Positions 1-10,440 of a stretch of DNA of 64,000 nt are shown here, in pieces. Below the pieces are notes generated by a model. That model ran no database searches, was not told the DNA's origin, and saw nothing but the letters and a program-made list of their open reading frames with translations. Numbering within the stretch: position 1 is the stretch's first letter; each line of letters opens with the position of its first letter. Made by a program: the position numbers and the translations under genes. Source of the stretch: Panorpa germanica (taxonomy: Eukaryota; Arthropoda; Insecta; Mecoptera; Panorpidae). The stretch is from contig OY783220.1 in assembly GCA_963678705.1 (NCBI GenBank), forward strand, positions 9,383,001 to 9,447,000, in the 5' to 3' direction.

Positions 1-143
1 TGACCCCGCGCACCCAACCTAAACAGAAACCGTTTGTACTTTAACAGCGCACTCGAGACTTAATTAAATTTGTTATTTACAAACTTATTACATTTCATCA
101 AAGCAAAATTTTATTAGATATTAGAAATACATTAATAAGCACA

Positions 144-794
144 TTGGAAAATTGTGCCAGTTTTTAGTGGTCGATTTTTCAATTGTTGATTTAAAATGAT
201 GTTAATAAACGTGTATTGGCGTGTCTATTTTATTAAATATCTAAATGTTGACGGAGATATAGCAATTAAAAATATGAATTGTAGTTGTATTTCGTGTATA
301 TATTTGTATGACGTGAAATGCATTTTAACGTCACTTATTTGTTGAGTAGGTCAGTGCTGTGATAATGTTTTGTAGCCGTTGGTAGTCGAATAATCAAGTC
401 AAGTTAAAGAATAATAAGTTTTTATTTTATTAAACCCTGTTACGGCAGACATAATATTGAAATTTTATTGTTCCTTGAAATAGCTGTAAATAATATTTGA
501 TATTTTGATATATAAATACATATAGCAGAGATTTATGAGCTGTAAGGTTGGTAACCTGTAAACTTGTTACGCTCTGTTTTATAAAAGAAATAGCAACTAG
601 CGGTTGTGATGTCATATGCAGTTCGAATGTTGTCCAACGTTGAATCCCTTTAATAATGACTTTTTTAATTGTTAATATCTCTTAACATATAAGGAGTTAT
701 TAAAAAATAATTGGACATTTGAGGTTTTAGTAACCCACTTTATCAATATATAGTACAGTTTTATAGAAATTAAAACATAGGACACAAGCCCATT
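144..794 (-). mobile_element. MITE family 1, copy A (about 650 bp)
   Basis: This is a non-coding inverted-repeat element. Its right end carries the family terminus GGACACAAGCCCAT at 780-793. The left terminus is eroded and only a trace (ttgtgcc, about 152-158) remains. The interior matches the six other copies in the window nearly throughout. It lies downstream of the HDAC6 gene. The 61-codon minus-strand open frame inside it is not conserved between copies. Confidence 0.85.
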
Positions 795-1918
795 GTTTAG
801 TAGTTTATATTCACATAGTAATTTTTACTGCTCATTCTCACAATGTACATTTCCTAATATTGATTATCCTTGCAATACACATTAATCTTTGAATTATATT
901 AGTCTGCAAGCTCAATACAACACTGGCAAAGAAACGAGTCTACAAAACTAAACTAAACTCCTGGTTATGTTTCTTCTTGAAAAATGAAATAACAGTTTCA
1001 ATATATTGCTAAAGTTTCTCCAGCCAAGTCGACACCCTCCCTATTCCCCAGTCCTAACTGATTTAGTAACTCTGATATGCATATGGACATGACATTCAGG
1101 TTTCGATATTGCTTTGATATTACTACATTTTTTAAGGAGGTATAACTCATGCAGTGGCGCAGTTAGAAATGTTGGGCTCTTTTGTAAATACAGTCGGAGA
1201 GACTCCTAACAGATCGTAATACAGAAAAACCTCCATATAACGGACTGCTTAGTGGGAAGTATGATTAAGAGAAATAAATATTAAGAAAGGTCATAAATTC
1301 ATAATGATGAATTCTTCATGAAAATCACTAGTGTAGTTTTGTCCATATTCTGTTATATAGAGGGACGTTATATAGAAGTTAGTACATTTATATTCGCCCC
1401 AAACGTGGTACGTTATAAACTTTAATATTTCCTTGAATAAAACGACTAAATAAATCAAACGATGCCCCTTAACAAAAACCCGTTATAAACGTTATTTCTA
1501 TTTATCACATTATGTGGTGGTCTGACTGCCATAAGTGTTGAAAAGGGGATGACTACCCCATGCTACACCCCTATCCCCCCACACTAGCTGAGAACCGCGG
1601 TTGTTTTTGACAGTTTTATGATTTAAGTATATAGTTGTTTTTATAAATATTATTTTATATTAAAACAATAACGAACGCAAACTCTCGATTTTTACTGCAT
1701 ATTTAATTTATGTGCCATGTAACATTTTAACCCATTAAATATTCAAATGGTCAGCGTAAATGGGTTAATTTGACCCTTTTATAGGGTCAACAAAGTAATG
1801 TATTTTTATTGTATAGAATTCATGTATGACTAACAATTTTATTTCTAGAATAAAGGTTATAACTATGCCATGATGCTTCATTTTAATTTTCTATAAAAAT
1901 AATACCCAAATCTGTAAT
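795..1918. other. HDAC6 downstream flank
   Basis: No coding exon is visible. A minus-strand AATAAA (1843-1838) lies about 75 bp past the HDAC6 stop and is a likely polyadenylation signal. Around 1219-1375 two short inverted segments (cctccatataacgg and its partner near 1350) look like the eroded end of a pogo/Tigger-type DNA transposon, but this is weak. Confidence 0.4.
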
Positions 1919-4684
1919 CTATTTTGAAGTTTTGTTTTCCTGTTCTAAACTCAATGACTCATAAAATTGTTCACTTAGGTTTTCGGCCTCATTTACAACT
2001 GAAGATTCGTCATCGCTATTGATGAATTCAATTTGAGGAACACCTTCAGCAGTGTCTGCAGTACCTGTCTTCCAAGTTCCTATATTATAATTCTCCCTAA
2101 AAATCTCCTTATTGAAATATTCGGATTGGAATTGAAACGTCATCGGAATTGCTATCAAACGATACGTCAAAATATACCAGTAATCGATCTGCATCTTCAG
2201 GACTTGAAGGATTGCTTCCTGCGCTGATTCATCAATGGGGGTGCAGAGATCTAGAGGTGGAAGAGGGTCTCCTAGTAACGCCTTGGTGCACATGGCCATG
2301 CAATGAGATATTGTTTGTACATTGTAGCCGCCTTCTAGAGCAAGGACTATCTTCCCCTTCGCTAATAAACTTAGGTGATGAGTCATATGTCCATACGCTT
2401 CCGGTGAGACATTGCACCCTCCCAACGGATCACCAACAGCGGCATCGAAACCAGCGGAAACTAATACCAAATCAGGATTGAATTCATAAGCAATAGGGAT
2501 AACTATCTGATGGAAAGCTGTCAAGTACTCCACGTCACCCATGCCCTTCTTATTCCAAGGGATGTTTATATTAAACCCTTCTCCAGAACCACTCCCAACA
2601 ATATCGTAATTGCCATCGGAAGAATTTGGGAAGAATTTCCCATTATCATAACGATGGATGGATATATACAAAACGTTTGGATCTTCCAGAAAGATACGTT
2701 GGGTTCCGTTGCCGTGGTGGACATCCCAATCAAATATCAACACCCTCTGCAATTTTAACGTCTTCAGAGCGTATTTAGCGCCAAGTGCGACGTTATTGAA
2801 GATGCAGAATCCGCACGGTTCGTCTGGTTCAGCGTGATGGCCAGGGGGGCGAACGATACAAACAGCGCTTCTGCAGTTACCATCAACCACGTTTCTGATT
2901 GCCTCTAGAACGCCTCCTGCTGAAAGCTTTGCGCACTCCAGTGTATCTTTGCACAAATACACAGATTTATACTGTTTCTGGAATCCATGTATGTTTTCAT
3001 TTTCCATCTCTTCAACCTTCATTAGCTTGTGCAAGATATCCCTGCTATGAACCATTAAGATTTCCGTATCCGTAATTAGGCGCGATTTTATCTCTACACA
3101 GCGCTTTATTATCCCAGTTGTTTCAAGCTTATCGTAAATTCCTTTTATGCGATTCGGGGATTCGGCGTGCTCCAGAAATATGTTTTTGTGCTTCAACAGT
3201 CGTTCGTCATAAACAAATCCTACCCGGTTTTCCGGTTTGCTCAAATCTATAGTCGATTGCAATTGGTTGAGGATAGTGTCCGCTTTATCAACAAGCTCTT
3301 GATCAATAACCGGATAACAGTCAGCAACGGGATATTCTTTAACAGCTTCCGTTTCATCCGTTATCCCATAAAACACGTTATCCACCACGTGTCTGGAGTC
3401 TTCATTGTCTCCCTGCGAGTTTATTGTATCGGGATCGTAAGTCTGGAAGAATCTGTAGCAATTCCAGATATTCTTGTGTGTATATATTGTATCCATGATG
3501 GACATGGAAGCACTAAGGCTCGGACATCCGAGACTTTTCAGGCGTGGTGCTGGATCCCCTAAAAGTGCCCGAACACATAAAGCTGCTGCCTCACTTAATG
3601 ACTTTATAAAATAACCTCCTTCTAATATAACGGCAATTCTTCCTGAAGCCAATGGCATCAAGGAGCCAATGAGATGGGCATAGCATGCTGGCGTGACTTC
3701 CATTTCACCCTCTGCACATCCAACAGCTGCATCAAATCCAGCAGACACCAAAATAAGTTCTGGATTAAATTCGTAGGCCATCGGTAACAAAACTTGATGA
3801 AAAATAGCCAAGTAGTCTGTATCTCCCATGCCAACTTTGTTCAAAGGAACGTTAAAATTATAACCAGCTCCCACTCCAAATCCAATGGCGTCGAAATCTG
3901 ATTCACGGAGATTTGGCCAGAAGGAACCGTTTTCAAAGCGATGGATAGAGAAGTATACAACTCTAGGATCTTTGAAGAACATTTGTTGGGTTGCTTGACC
4001 GTGATGAACATCAAAATCTACGATCAGGATGCGTTGAACATTATGGTTGTCCAGAGCGTGTGTTGCTGCGAGGGCTGCGTTATTAAAGAAGCAATATCCA
4101 CCATAGCTATCTTTCGTAGCCTGATGACCCGGAGGTCGCACCATAGCAAACCCATTCTGAATTTTATTGGTTAATATGTTATCAACAAGTTCAATGCAAC
4201 AACCAGCTGCTAAAGTAGCCGCTTTGAAGGTTTTAGGATTGACATAGATGGTATCGTAAGATGTACTTATTCCTAGGAGCTTATCTTTATCGTCAATCTC
4301 ATCAACTTCTTTGAGCTGTTCAAAACTGAGCGTTGAATGTTGTTTCAAGATTTCCTCCTTTGTCGCATCTCGAGATTGCAACAATTGACAGCGATCTATA
4401 AGCCCGAGTTCTGTACATCTCTCAAAAATAGAAGAAAGTCGAATTGGGTTTTCTGGATAATTGGAATCCCAAATATTATAGTGCTCTTTCATTTGGTTAT
4501 CATAAATGAACCCCGTTGGGCCTATATTTTTATCCATATGCGTTGATGAATTCTCGAATGGATCCGCAAGAAATGAAAACATCTTTTCCTTCTTTTCTAT
4601 ATTACGTTGGACATCTTTTTTATCTGCTTTTATTTTAAAAGCTTTAGAGGAGTCTCCTTGCTTGTCTTTACCTGAATTGTTCAT
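1919..4684 (-). CDS. HDAC6: HDAC6-like class IIb tandem-domain deacetylase, single exon
   Basis: A 921-residue uninterrupted reading frame with two class II deacetylase domains. In animals HDAC6 is a cytosolic zinc enzyme that deacetylates alpha-tubulin and other proteins. Domain 1 spans about residues 58-380 and domain 2 about 488-810. Domain 2 is complete: RPPGHHA at 612-618, zinc ligands D654, H656 and D747, and catalytic Y787. Domain 1 keeps D225, H227, D318 and Y358 but reads RPPGHQA at 183-189, so the second histidine of the catalytic pair is Gln188, and its GDPLG segment is altered. After domain 2 there is only an acidic tail of about 110 residues with no Cys/His-rich ZnF-UBP domain, which most animal HDAC6 proteins have. 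The first in-frame ATG after an upstream stop (near 4757) is at 4684. The absence of introns is unusual beside the intron-rich neighbours and could mean a retrocopy, though the long open frame argues it is functional. Confidence 0.93.
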   Translation of the reverse strand: MNNSGKDKQGDSSKAFKIKADKKDVQRNIEKKEKMFSFLADPFENSSTHMDKNIGPTGFIYDNQMKEHYNIWDSNYPENPIRLSSIFERCTELGLIDRCQLLQSRDATKEEILKQHSTLSFEQLKEVDEIDDKDKLLGISTSYDTIYVNPKTFKAATLAAGCCIELVDNILTNKIQNGFAMVRPPGHQATKDSYGGYCFFNNAALAATHALDNHNVQRILIVDFDVHHGQATQQMFFKDPRVVYFSIHRFENGSFWPNLRESDFDAIGFGVGAGYNFNVPLNKVGMGDTDYLAIFHQVLLPMAYEFNPELILVSAGFDAAVGCAEGEMEVTPACYAHLIGSLMPLASGRIAVILEGGYFIKSLSEAAALCVRALLGDPAPRLKSLGCPSLSASMSIMDTIYTHKNIWNCYRFFQTYDPDTINSQGDNEDSRHVVDNVFYGITDETEAVKEYPVADCYPVIDQELVDKADTILNQLQSTIDLSKPENRVGFVYDERLLKHKNIFLEHAESPNRIKGIYDKLETTGIIKRCVEIKSRLITDTEILMVHSRDILHKLMKVEEMENENIHGFQKQYKSVYLCKDTLECAKLSAGGVLEAIRNVVDGNCRSAVCIVRPPGHHAEPDEPCGFCIFNNVALGAKYALKTLKLQRVLIFDWDVHHGNGTQRIFLEDPNVLYISIHRYDNGKFFPNSSDGNYDIVGSGSGEGFNINIPWNKKGMGDVEYLTAFHQIVIPIAYEFNPDLVLVSAGFDAAVGDPLGGCNVSPEAYGHMTHHLSLLAKGKIVLALEGGYNVQTISHCMAMCTKALLGDPLPPLDLCTPIDESAQEAILQVLKMQIDYWYILTYRLIAIPMTFQFQSEYFNKEIFRENYNIGTWKTGTADTAEGVPQIEFINSDDESSVVNEAENLSEQFYESLSLEQENKTSK

Positions 4685-5023
4685 TGCCAGAATCGATCTA
4701 TCACGTACAGAACTACAGTTATCAGATTCTTCGTACGAATTGGTTTGTATGTATCACCAATAACTGATTTTCTTTAATAAATTACTGTAACAAAATAAAA
4801 GTATTAAAAAAATATTATATGCGGTAAAAAAACATCTACTTTATGTTTAGTTATTCATTTGTTTTAAGCTAATTTTTATATCGAATATGCATTGATTAAT
4901 ATAGTGCCAATCGCTAACTGCAAAACAAGTAAATTACGTTAAAGACATCTTATATTTTACTTGTTTTATACCTTTGTTAATCCTCCGCAATCCTCCGTGT
5001 GAACACTATATTTTTCGAGTCAT
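4685..5023. other. HDAC6 upstream flank
   Basis: This should hold the 5' UTR and promoter of the minus-strand HDAC6 gene. I see no convincing TATA box or other motif. The reading frame stays open upstream of the ATG to a TGA near 4757 but has no earlier ATG. Confidence 0.35.
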
Positions 5024-5885
5024 GGTGTGCACCCTGGGTCTTTTAGAGAACAGTTGAGTTTTTCTAGTTTTCTAAGCTTTCAAAATATCTGAAAAAATTC
5101 TGGATTACTTCTTGAAGTGTCTACTACATGGTCCAGAAGTTGCCAAGGTCCAAAGTTTAAAACCGTTGTTAATAAAAATTCACAAATAGTGAAAAACGCG
5201 GAGAAAACGGAATATTGTTAAAAAATTCATAACATTATAACAAACAAATATTAAGAAAAACGGTTGTAGACTTTTTTACCTTAGACTATAAGCTTTCGAA
5301 AGAATGTAGTGTCTTTGGCGTGGGCTTCAAAAAGTTGAATTATTTGTGCACCTGAAAATGGGGAATATTTTACGGATTCAGGCATGTCCTAGTAAACAAA
5401 ACGGTGATTATTCGGCACAAAATAAGTTTTTATTGATGAAAATACAAGAGTTATGAAATAATAATTAGTGTCAAAAAGAGAATTTACGGTGCACATCCGT
5501 TGAATGGTCACCCATCTTCAAAAACTTATTGTAGTGAAAAGATGAACTAATAAAAAAGATCCATATATATAATCTAAGAAATAATATATTAAATTACATA
5601 AAACATTTATTTTAACCATGAAAAAACTGTAAAACAACGAGAAAAGCAAAAAAACATTAGAAAATACTAACGTCGTTTGTGCACTGACCCTTGTAGGGAA
5701 CAGAGGCAAGTTTCACTGGCTCGCCTTTGCTGGTAAACTGCTAGATCCAAACACTGCTGGAACCTTAAGTCCCTACCACTACCTAGATTTTTTAGGGGGC
5801 ATAGATCAAGCGCGCTCTGTACTCATGAGAGAGAAATAGGAGTTAGAAATTTCAACTGTTCCTTAAAAGACCCAGTGTACACACG
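5024..5885. mobile_element. Inverted-repeat DNA element of about 860 bp
   Basis: The left end (GTGTGCACCCTGGGTC, 5024-5039) and the right end (ccttaaaagacccagtgta, about 5861-5879) are inverted copies of each other over roughly 33 bp, including CTGGGTCTTTTA and GAACAGTTGA. No transposase is visible inside. A 63-codon minus-strand frame (5518-5709) looks fortuitous. The target duplication is unclear and the superfamily is not assigned. Confidence 0.6.
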
Positions 5886-6747
5886 CAGGGTTAATTAGGA
5901 AAATAAATGTCAAATAATGTAAAGATTTGCTCTCTGATCCGCCACTGTCACTAAGACGAATAATCTTTATTTATAACACGTTAAAAGAACATGTCTCGTT
6001 TACTAAATGTGCTGCTTTTATCGATACATTTTGCAAGTTAAAACATGTCTATCAATCGACGTGAAAAATGAACAAACTTTCCATAAAATACAAGCAAACC
6101 ACGCATTCACGAATAATATGAATAAATAATCATTTTTGATTTACTGGTTAGGATTAGCGCTTGTCCTTGTACTTTGTGCTATTGCTATATGATGGAAAAG
6201 TTTTCATGTTCAATAGACGATGAAAAAATATAGGCGTTTTTAAATATCTGCGTGCATACTAATAAGAAATTTAAACGTAGAATCACAAATGTGACTTCAT
6301 TTATACAAAACTGTACTATAACCTTAGAGCATATATATACGAGTATATATGGTATCCTATTTATTTTCTATGCGCATGCGTCGAAAGTGACAGTTGTCAC
6401 TGAAATAAGATCCACTGGAAATAAGATTTTAATGTCAAGAAAACGTCTGTAGTCTTCGATGCATCTTTGGGAGCCCGCTTTTGCATGTTTTATTATCCCA
6501 AAGCGTCATACCATTCTCAAACATTGAACTTTACCTTTTCCACGCTCCATGACGCAGTTTCATTATACTCGTAACAGAAAACTAATTAAAATATAAAATC
6601 AGTTATAAGAATATATGGAGCTGATATTAATACAGACTTGATATATTGTATCGTATTTAATTTAATTATAACCTTAGACTGCATGTAGGGGAGGGGATAG
6701 AGACTGTATGCTGTAAATAATAAATTATAATATGTACAGCGTTATTA
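5886..6747. other. Intergenic, nothing recognised
   Basis: AT-rich DNA with no splice-flanked coding exon and no clear repeat. The 66-codon frame at 6252-6452 shows no family resemblance. Confidence 0.5.
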
Positions 6748-7385
6748 ATGGGCTTATGTCCTATGTCTTAATTTCTATAAAAGTGTACAATATATTGATA
6801 AAGTGGGTTACTAGAACCTCAAATGTTCAATTATTTTTTAATAACTCCTTATATGTTTAGAGATATTAACAATTAAAAAAGTCATTTTATCTCTCTAATT
6901 ATTAAAGGGATTCAACGTTGTACACATTGCAAGTGCATGTGACATCACAATCCTTGTGTAAGGTTACCAACCTTACAACTCATAAATCTCTGCTATATGT
7001 ATTTATATATCAAAATATCAAATATTATTTACAGATATTTCAAGGAACAACCCAATTTCAATAATATGTCTGCCGTAACAGAGTTAAATAAAATAAAAAC
7101 TTATTATTCTTTGACTTAACTTGATTATTTGACTACCAACAGCTACAAAACATTACCACAGCACTGACCTACTCAACAAATAACTGACGTATACAATGCA
7201 TTTCACATCATACAAATATGGTCGACCATTTCTAGCGCTAAAACTACAATTCAAACTTTTAATTGCAATATCTCGGTCAATATTTAGATATTTAATAAAA
7301 TAGACACGCCAATACACATTTATTAACATCAATTTCAATCAACAATTGAAAAATCAACCACTAAAAAATGAGGACACAAGCCCAT
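6748..7385 (+). mobile_element. MITE family 1, copy B (638 bp, full length)
   Basis: Starts ATGGGCTTATGTCC and ends GGACACAAGCCCAT, an inverted terminal repeat of 14 bp with one mismatch. It is a full-length copy and, like the others, has AT on both outer edges. No target duplication longer than AT is seen. It has no coding capacity. Confidence 0.9.
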
Positions 7386-8631
7386 TGTGTGGGCCTGTCT
7401 CTTATAGATCAACCCTTGAAACTTTATATAACAAAAGCTAGACGTAACAAGTCAGGATATGTTTTGTCTCACGCTCTAGTGACAAAGCACTAAAGTTACC
7501 TATAAGAAAATCTTGTACTTAAATTCATTCACATTCTATCGTTCAAACTATTAACTCGCATTCGTGAATAATCGATAGACTAATTGTTGGTTAAATTACC
7601 TATTATAACTTAATGTGAATCACTAATTCTAGTAGAACTATTTGTATATCAATAAAGTTAAAGTGTATTAATAATATTTGTTTTATTATCCTTCAATAGA
7701 AAAAGCTAAAATAACTTACAGAGCTCTAAACGACATACCAAACTTTAAGAAAATTCAATAAGTCTGTTCGGCAAAACCTAACAATCTTATTACTTTTCTC
7801 TCTACAAGTTTACCCCTTGCGCCCCACTTTAAGCGACCGTGAATACACATTAGAATATCGTGGAGCCGCCAAAAAAATTAAAATCATGGTAAACTATTCT
7901 AAGATGCGAGTGCGCCAAATTATCACCTTGTATCTATACTACAAATTTCTCTCAAACCGGCTCTGTATATACATACAATGGTACCCATATTTTGCCTGAA
8001 TATTCAATGATGCTCCAGGTTCTACAACATTTTGCTTGAACTAACACAGTAACTACAGCCTCCATCCAACCGTGCTATATTTTGATTTGATTTTAATGGA
8101 CTGTAATTCCCATTTCTGCATTTGATGTTCCGACAGCTTTTCATATCGATGTGACGTGAAACAAATTCGCAATTCTGTTACATTTACTTGACTTCTGAAG
8201 TGCAACAGTGCACATTGAATAGACGTCATGTATATTAGTAAACTGTTTCGAAATAGGAGCAGGTATTACAATAATAAGTCAGGAACTATCTATCAGATCC
8301 ATAAATTACAACTTGGAACTATTGATTAGAATTGACAAGTCGAAACTTTTGATGAGGTTTCACAATTGCGTTTCTGATATACATAATAAATACATCTTCA
8401 CCTACAAAAAATGGTAAGATTTGTCGACAAGGCTAATAACTTGTAAACCACAATGGATAACCTCAAATTTAACTACGGTATAGTCTTGGAAATTGAGTTT
8501 TTTTTATCTTCATAATTTTGTCTCTAACGCTTTAAAGACAAGCTGTCAAATGCTACAAAGAATCTTCATTGGACCTAACTATCGAAAAACAGCCGTCTTT
8601 GTACTTAATTTTTTAAGAGCTTTAAAACGTC
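7386..8631. other. Intergenic, nothing recognised
   Basis: No exon, RNA gene or clear repeat. The 60-codon plus-strand frame at 7817-7999 is composition-driven. Confidence 0.5.
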
Positions 8632-9095
8632 TGGCGAACGTTAGGGCCCACTGGCAGAGGCAGCATTAGGCAACCGCTCGGGGCCTCGCTCTTGTACTTG
8701 TAGGGGCCTCGCATTCTCCCGCAACAACCCAAGAGGAAAAATTCATTACTATATATGTATTTGAATCTCGCGCCTCGCTCTTTAGAAATCCTACTAGAAT
8801 CACTGCGTATATCTTTTAAGGCATTCATGTACCTTAGTTTATCATCATTAATATTTGTCGTCTTTGTGCTTGTTAACTTTTATAAATCTTCCAATATAAA
8901 ATTTTATTTCTCGTCAATTATCATCAAAAATACTTACTTACAATTTACATTAATTATACAAAGAATAAATGCCTCGCAAATATCTGCCACCCCGGGGCCT
9001 CGCAAAGACCTGCTGCCCGGGGCCACGCAAGGTTCTGCTGCCCGGAGCCTCGCAAAGTTCTGCTGCCCGGGGCCTCGCAATGGCTAGGGTCGCCA
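8632..9095 (+). mobile_element. Dispersed GC-capped repeat, copy 1
   Basis: The central part (about 8710-8965) is almost identical to 38040-38300 in CCE4 intron 1. Both copies end in cctcgcaatggc. The outer ends TGGCGA and TCGCCA form a short inverted repeat, as in a hAT-like non-autonomous element. The superfamily is a guess. The GC-rich caps stand out from the AT-rich surroundings. The 110-codon frame crossing it is not a gene. Confidence 0.65.
8972..9080. repeat. 25-bp GC-rich tandem repeat, about four units
   Basis: Units of the type cctcgcaaagttctgctgcc plus cgggg repeat head to tail with a few substitutions. They lie inside the right end of the repeat at 8632-9095. The copy at 38010-38331 has only one such unit, so the block expanded after insertion. 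Confidence 0.75.
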
Positions 9096-9891
9096 TAAAT
9101 GTTGGCTTTTAACAAGTGAGCTTTGAGTGAGATTTTTACGCCCCTTTTGCGCCTTCTACCTCTAAAAGAGGCCCCGCATTCAAGCTACAACTACGCTGTT
9201 CTTACCTACATCTCAAAATATCAGCTTTGCTAAAACTGTGACATCTTGTACTATACAGATTAATGTAAAACCTCCTGTTGATGGCAAAATCAATATCATA
9301 AATTAATTTAGGTTTTAAAAATCGCGCGGTTTGATTCGTAGTACTTCGCTTGATTTACGAACACTACCGAGTACATATGTCAAGATTTACAACGCGGGAA
9401 ATTTGAAACACACTTCACTCTACCTAGAGTTTTTCTTGATTCATAAAACTTTTTTGATATTAATTCAGTTTTGTAACAAATTCAAATATACTTGACCATA
9501 TTTCCAAAACGTTTATAGTAATATTATGTATATTGTGTTGACTTTATTGAAGATAGCAACTGACAAAGTTCGTAGGCAAGTTATTGTTTATAACAAGATT
9601 TAAATATTATGATAATTCTTACATGTCTCCACTAGAGAGTTACATCTAGAGTTTCTAAGAATTACCATATATAGAATAATCCTATTTACTTACTGTTACT
9701 GTAACCCAGAACTAAACTGTAGAAGTCTGATAGTCCACATATGTCATGATCGATTTGTTCTGAGTATTAGGGTGGGTGTAATGTTCACACCAATAGAAAG
9801 GGTTGTACAGTATGGTCCAATGACGGTTGGAAACTGATATTTCTTGGAGTAACAGAACCGCATCTAGTTTTATGAGGTTCTTGTACTTTCA
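9096..9891. other. Intergenic with a short dispersed repeat
   Basis: Positions about 9325-9415 (cgcggtttgattcgtagtac and onward, ending aacgcgggaaatttgaaac) recur in the same orientation at about 11636-11720. Nothing else is recognised. Confidence 0.5.
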
Positions 9892-10440
9892 AAAGGCTTG
9901 TGTCCTATGTCTTAATTTCTATAAAAGTGTACTGCATATTGATAAAGTGGGTTACTAGAACCTCAAATGTTCAATTATTTTTTAATAACTCCTTATATGT
10001 TAAGAGATATTAACAGAGACACAACCGCTGCCAACTTTACAGCTCATAAATCTCTGCTATATGTATTTATATATCAAATATTATTTACAGCTATTTCAAG
10101 GAACAATAAAATTTCAATATTATGTCTGCCTTAGCAGGGTTAAATAAAATAAAAACTTATTATTCTTTGATTTGACTTGATTATTTGACTACTAACAGCT
10201 ACAAAACATTACCTCCACAGCACTGACCTCCTCAACAAATAACTGACGTTAAAATGCATTTCACTTCATACAAATATGGCCGACCATTTCTAGCGCTAAA
10301 ACTACAATTCAAACTTTTAATTGCTATATCTCCGTCAATATTTAAATATTTAATAAAATAGACACGCCAATACACATTTATTAACATCAATTTCAATCAA
10401 CAATTGAAAAATCGACCACTAAAAAATGTTGACTTCATAA
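9892..10440 (+). mobile_element. MITE family 1, copy C (internally deleted)
   Basis: The left end reads aaggcttgtgtcc. The interior follows the family but lacks roughly 100 bp after agagatattaaca. The right terminal repeat has decayed after the shared actaaaaaatg. It appears older or more damaged than copies B, E and G. Confidence 0.85.

Noticed and set aside
2033-3562. Several plus-strand frames of 60-130 codons opposite HDAC6
   Set aside because: They are antisense shadows of a strongly conserved minus-strand coding exon and resemble no protein family.
7153-7338. 61-codon minus-strand frame in MITE copy B, similar to one in copy A
   Set aside because: The frame is broken or different in the other copies, so it is not a transposase remnant.
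8755-9087. 110-codon plus-strand frame
   Set aside because: It runs through the dispersed repeat and its 25-bp tandem block; the second copy at 38 kb does not keep it.
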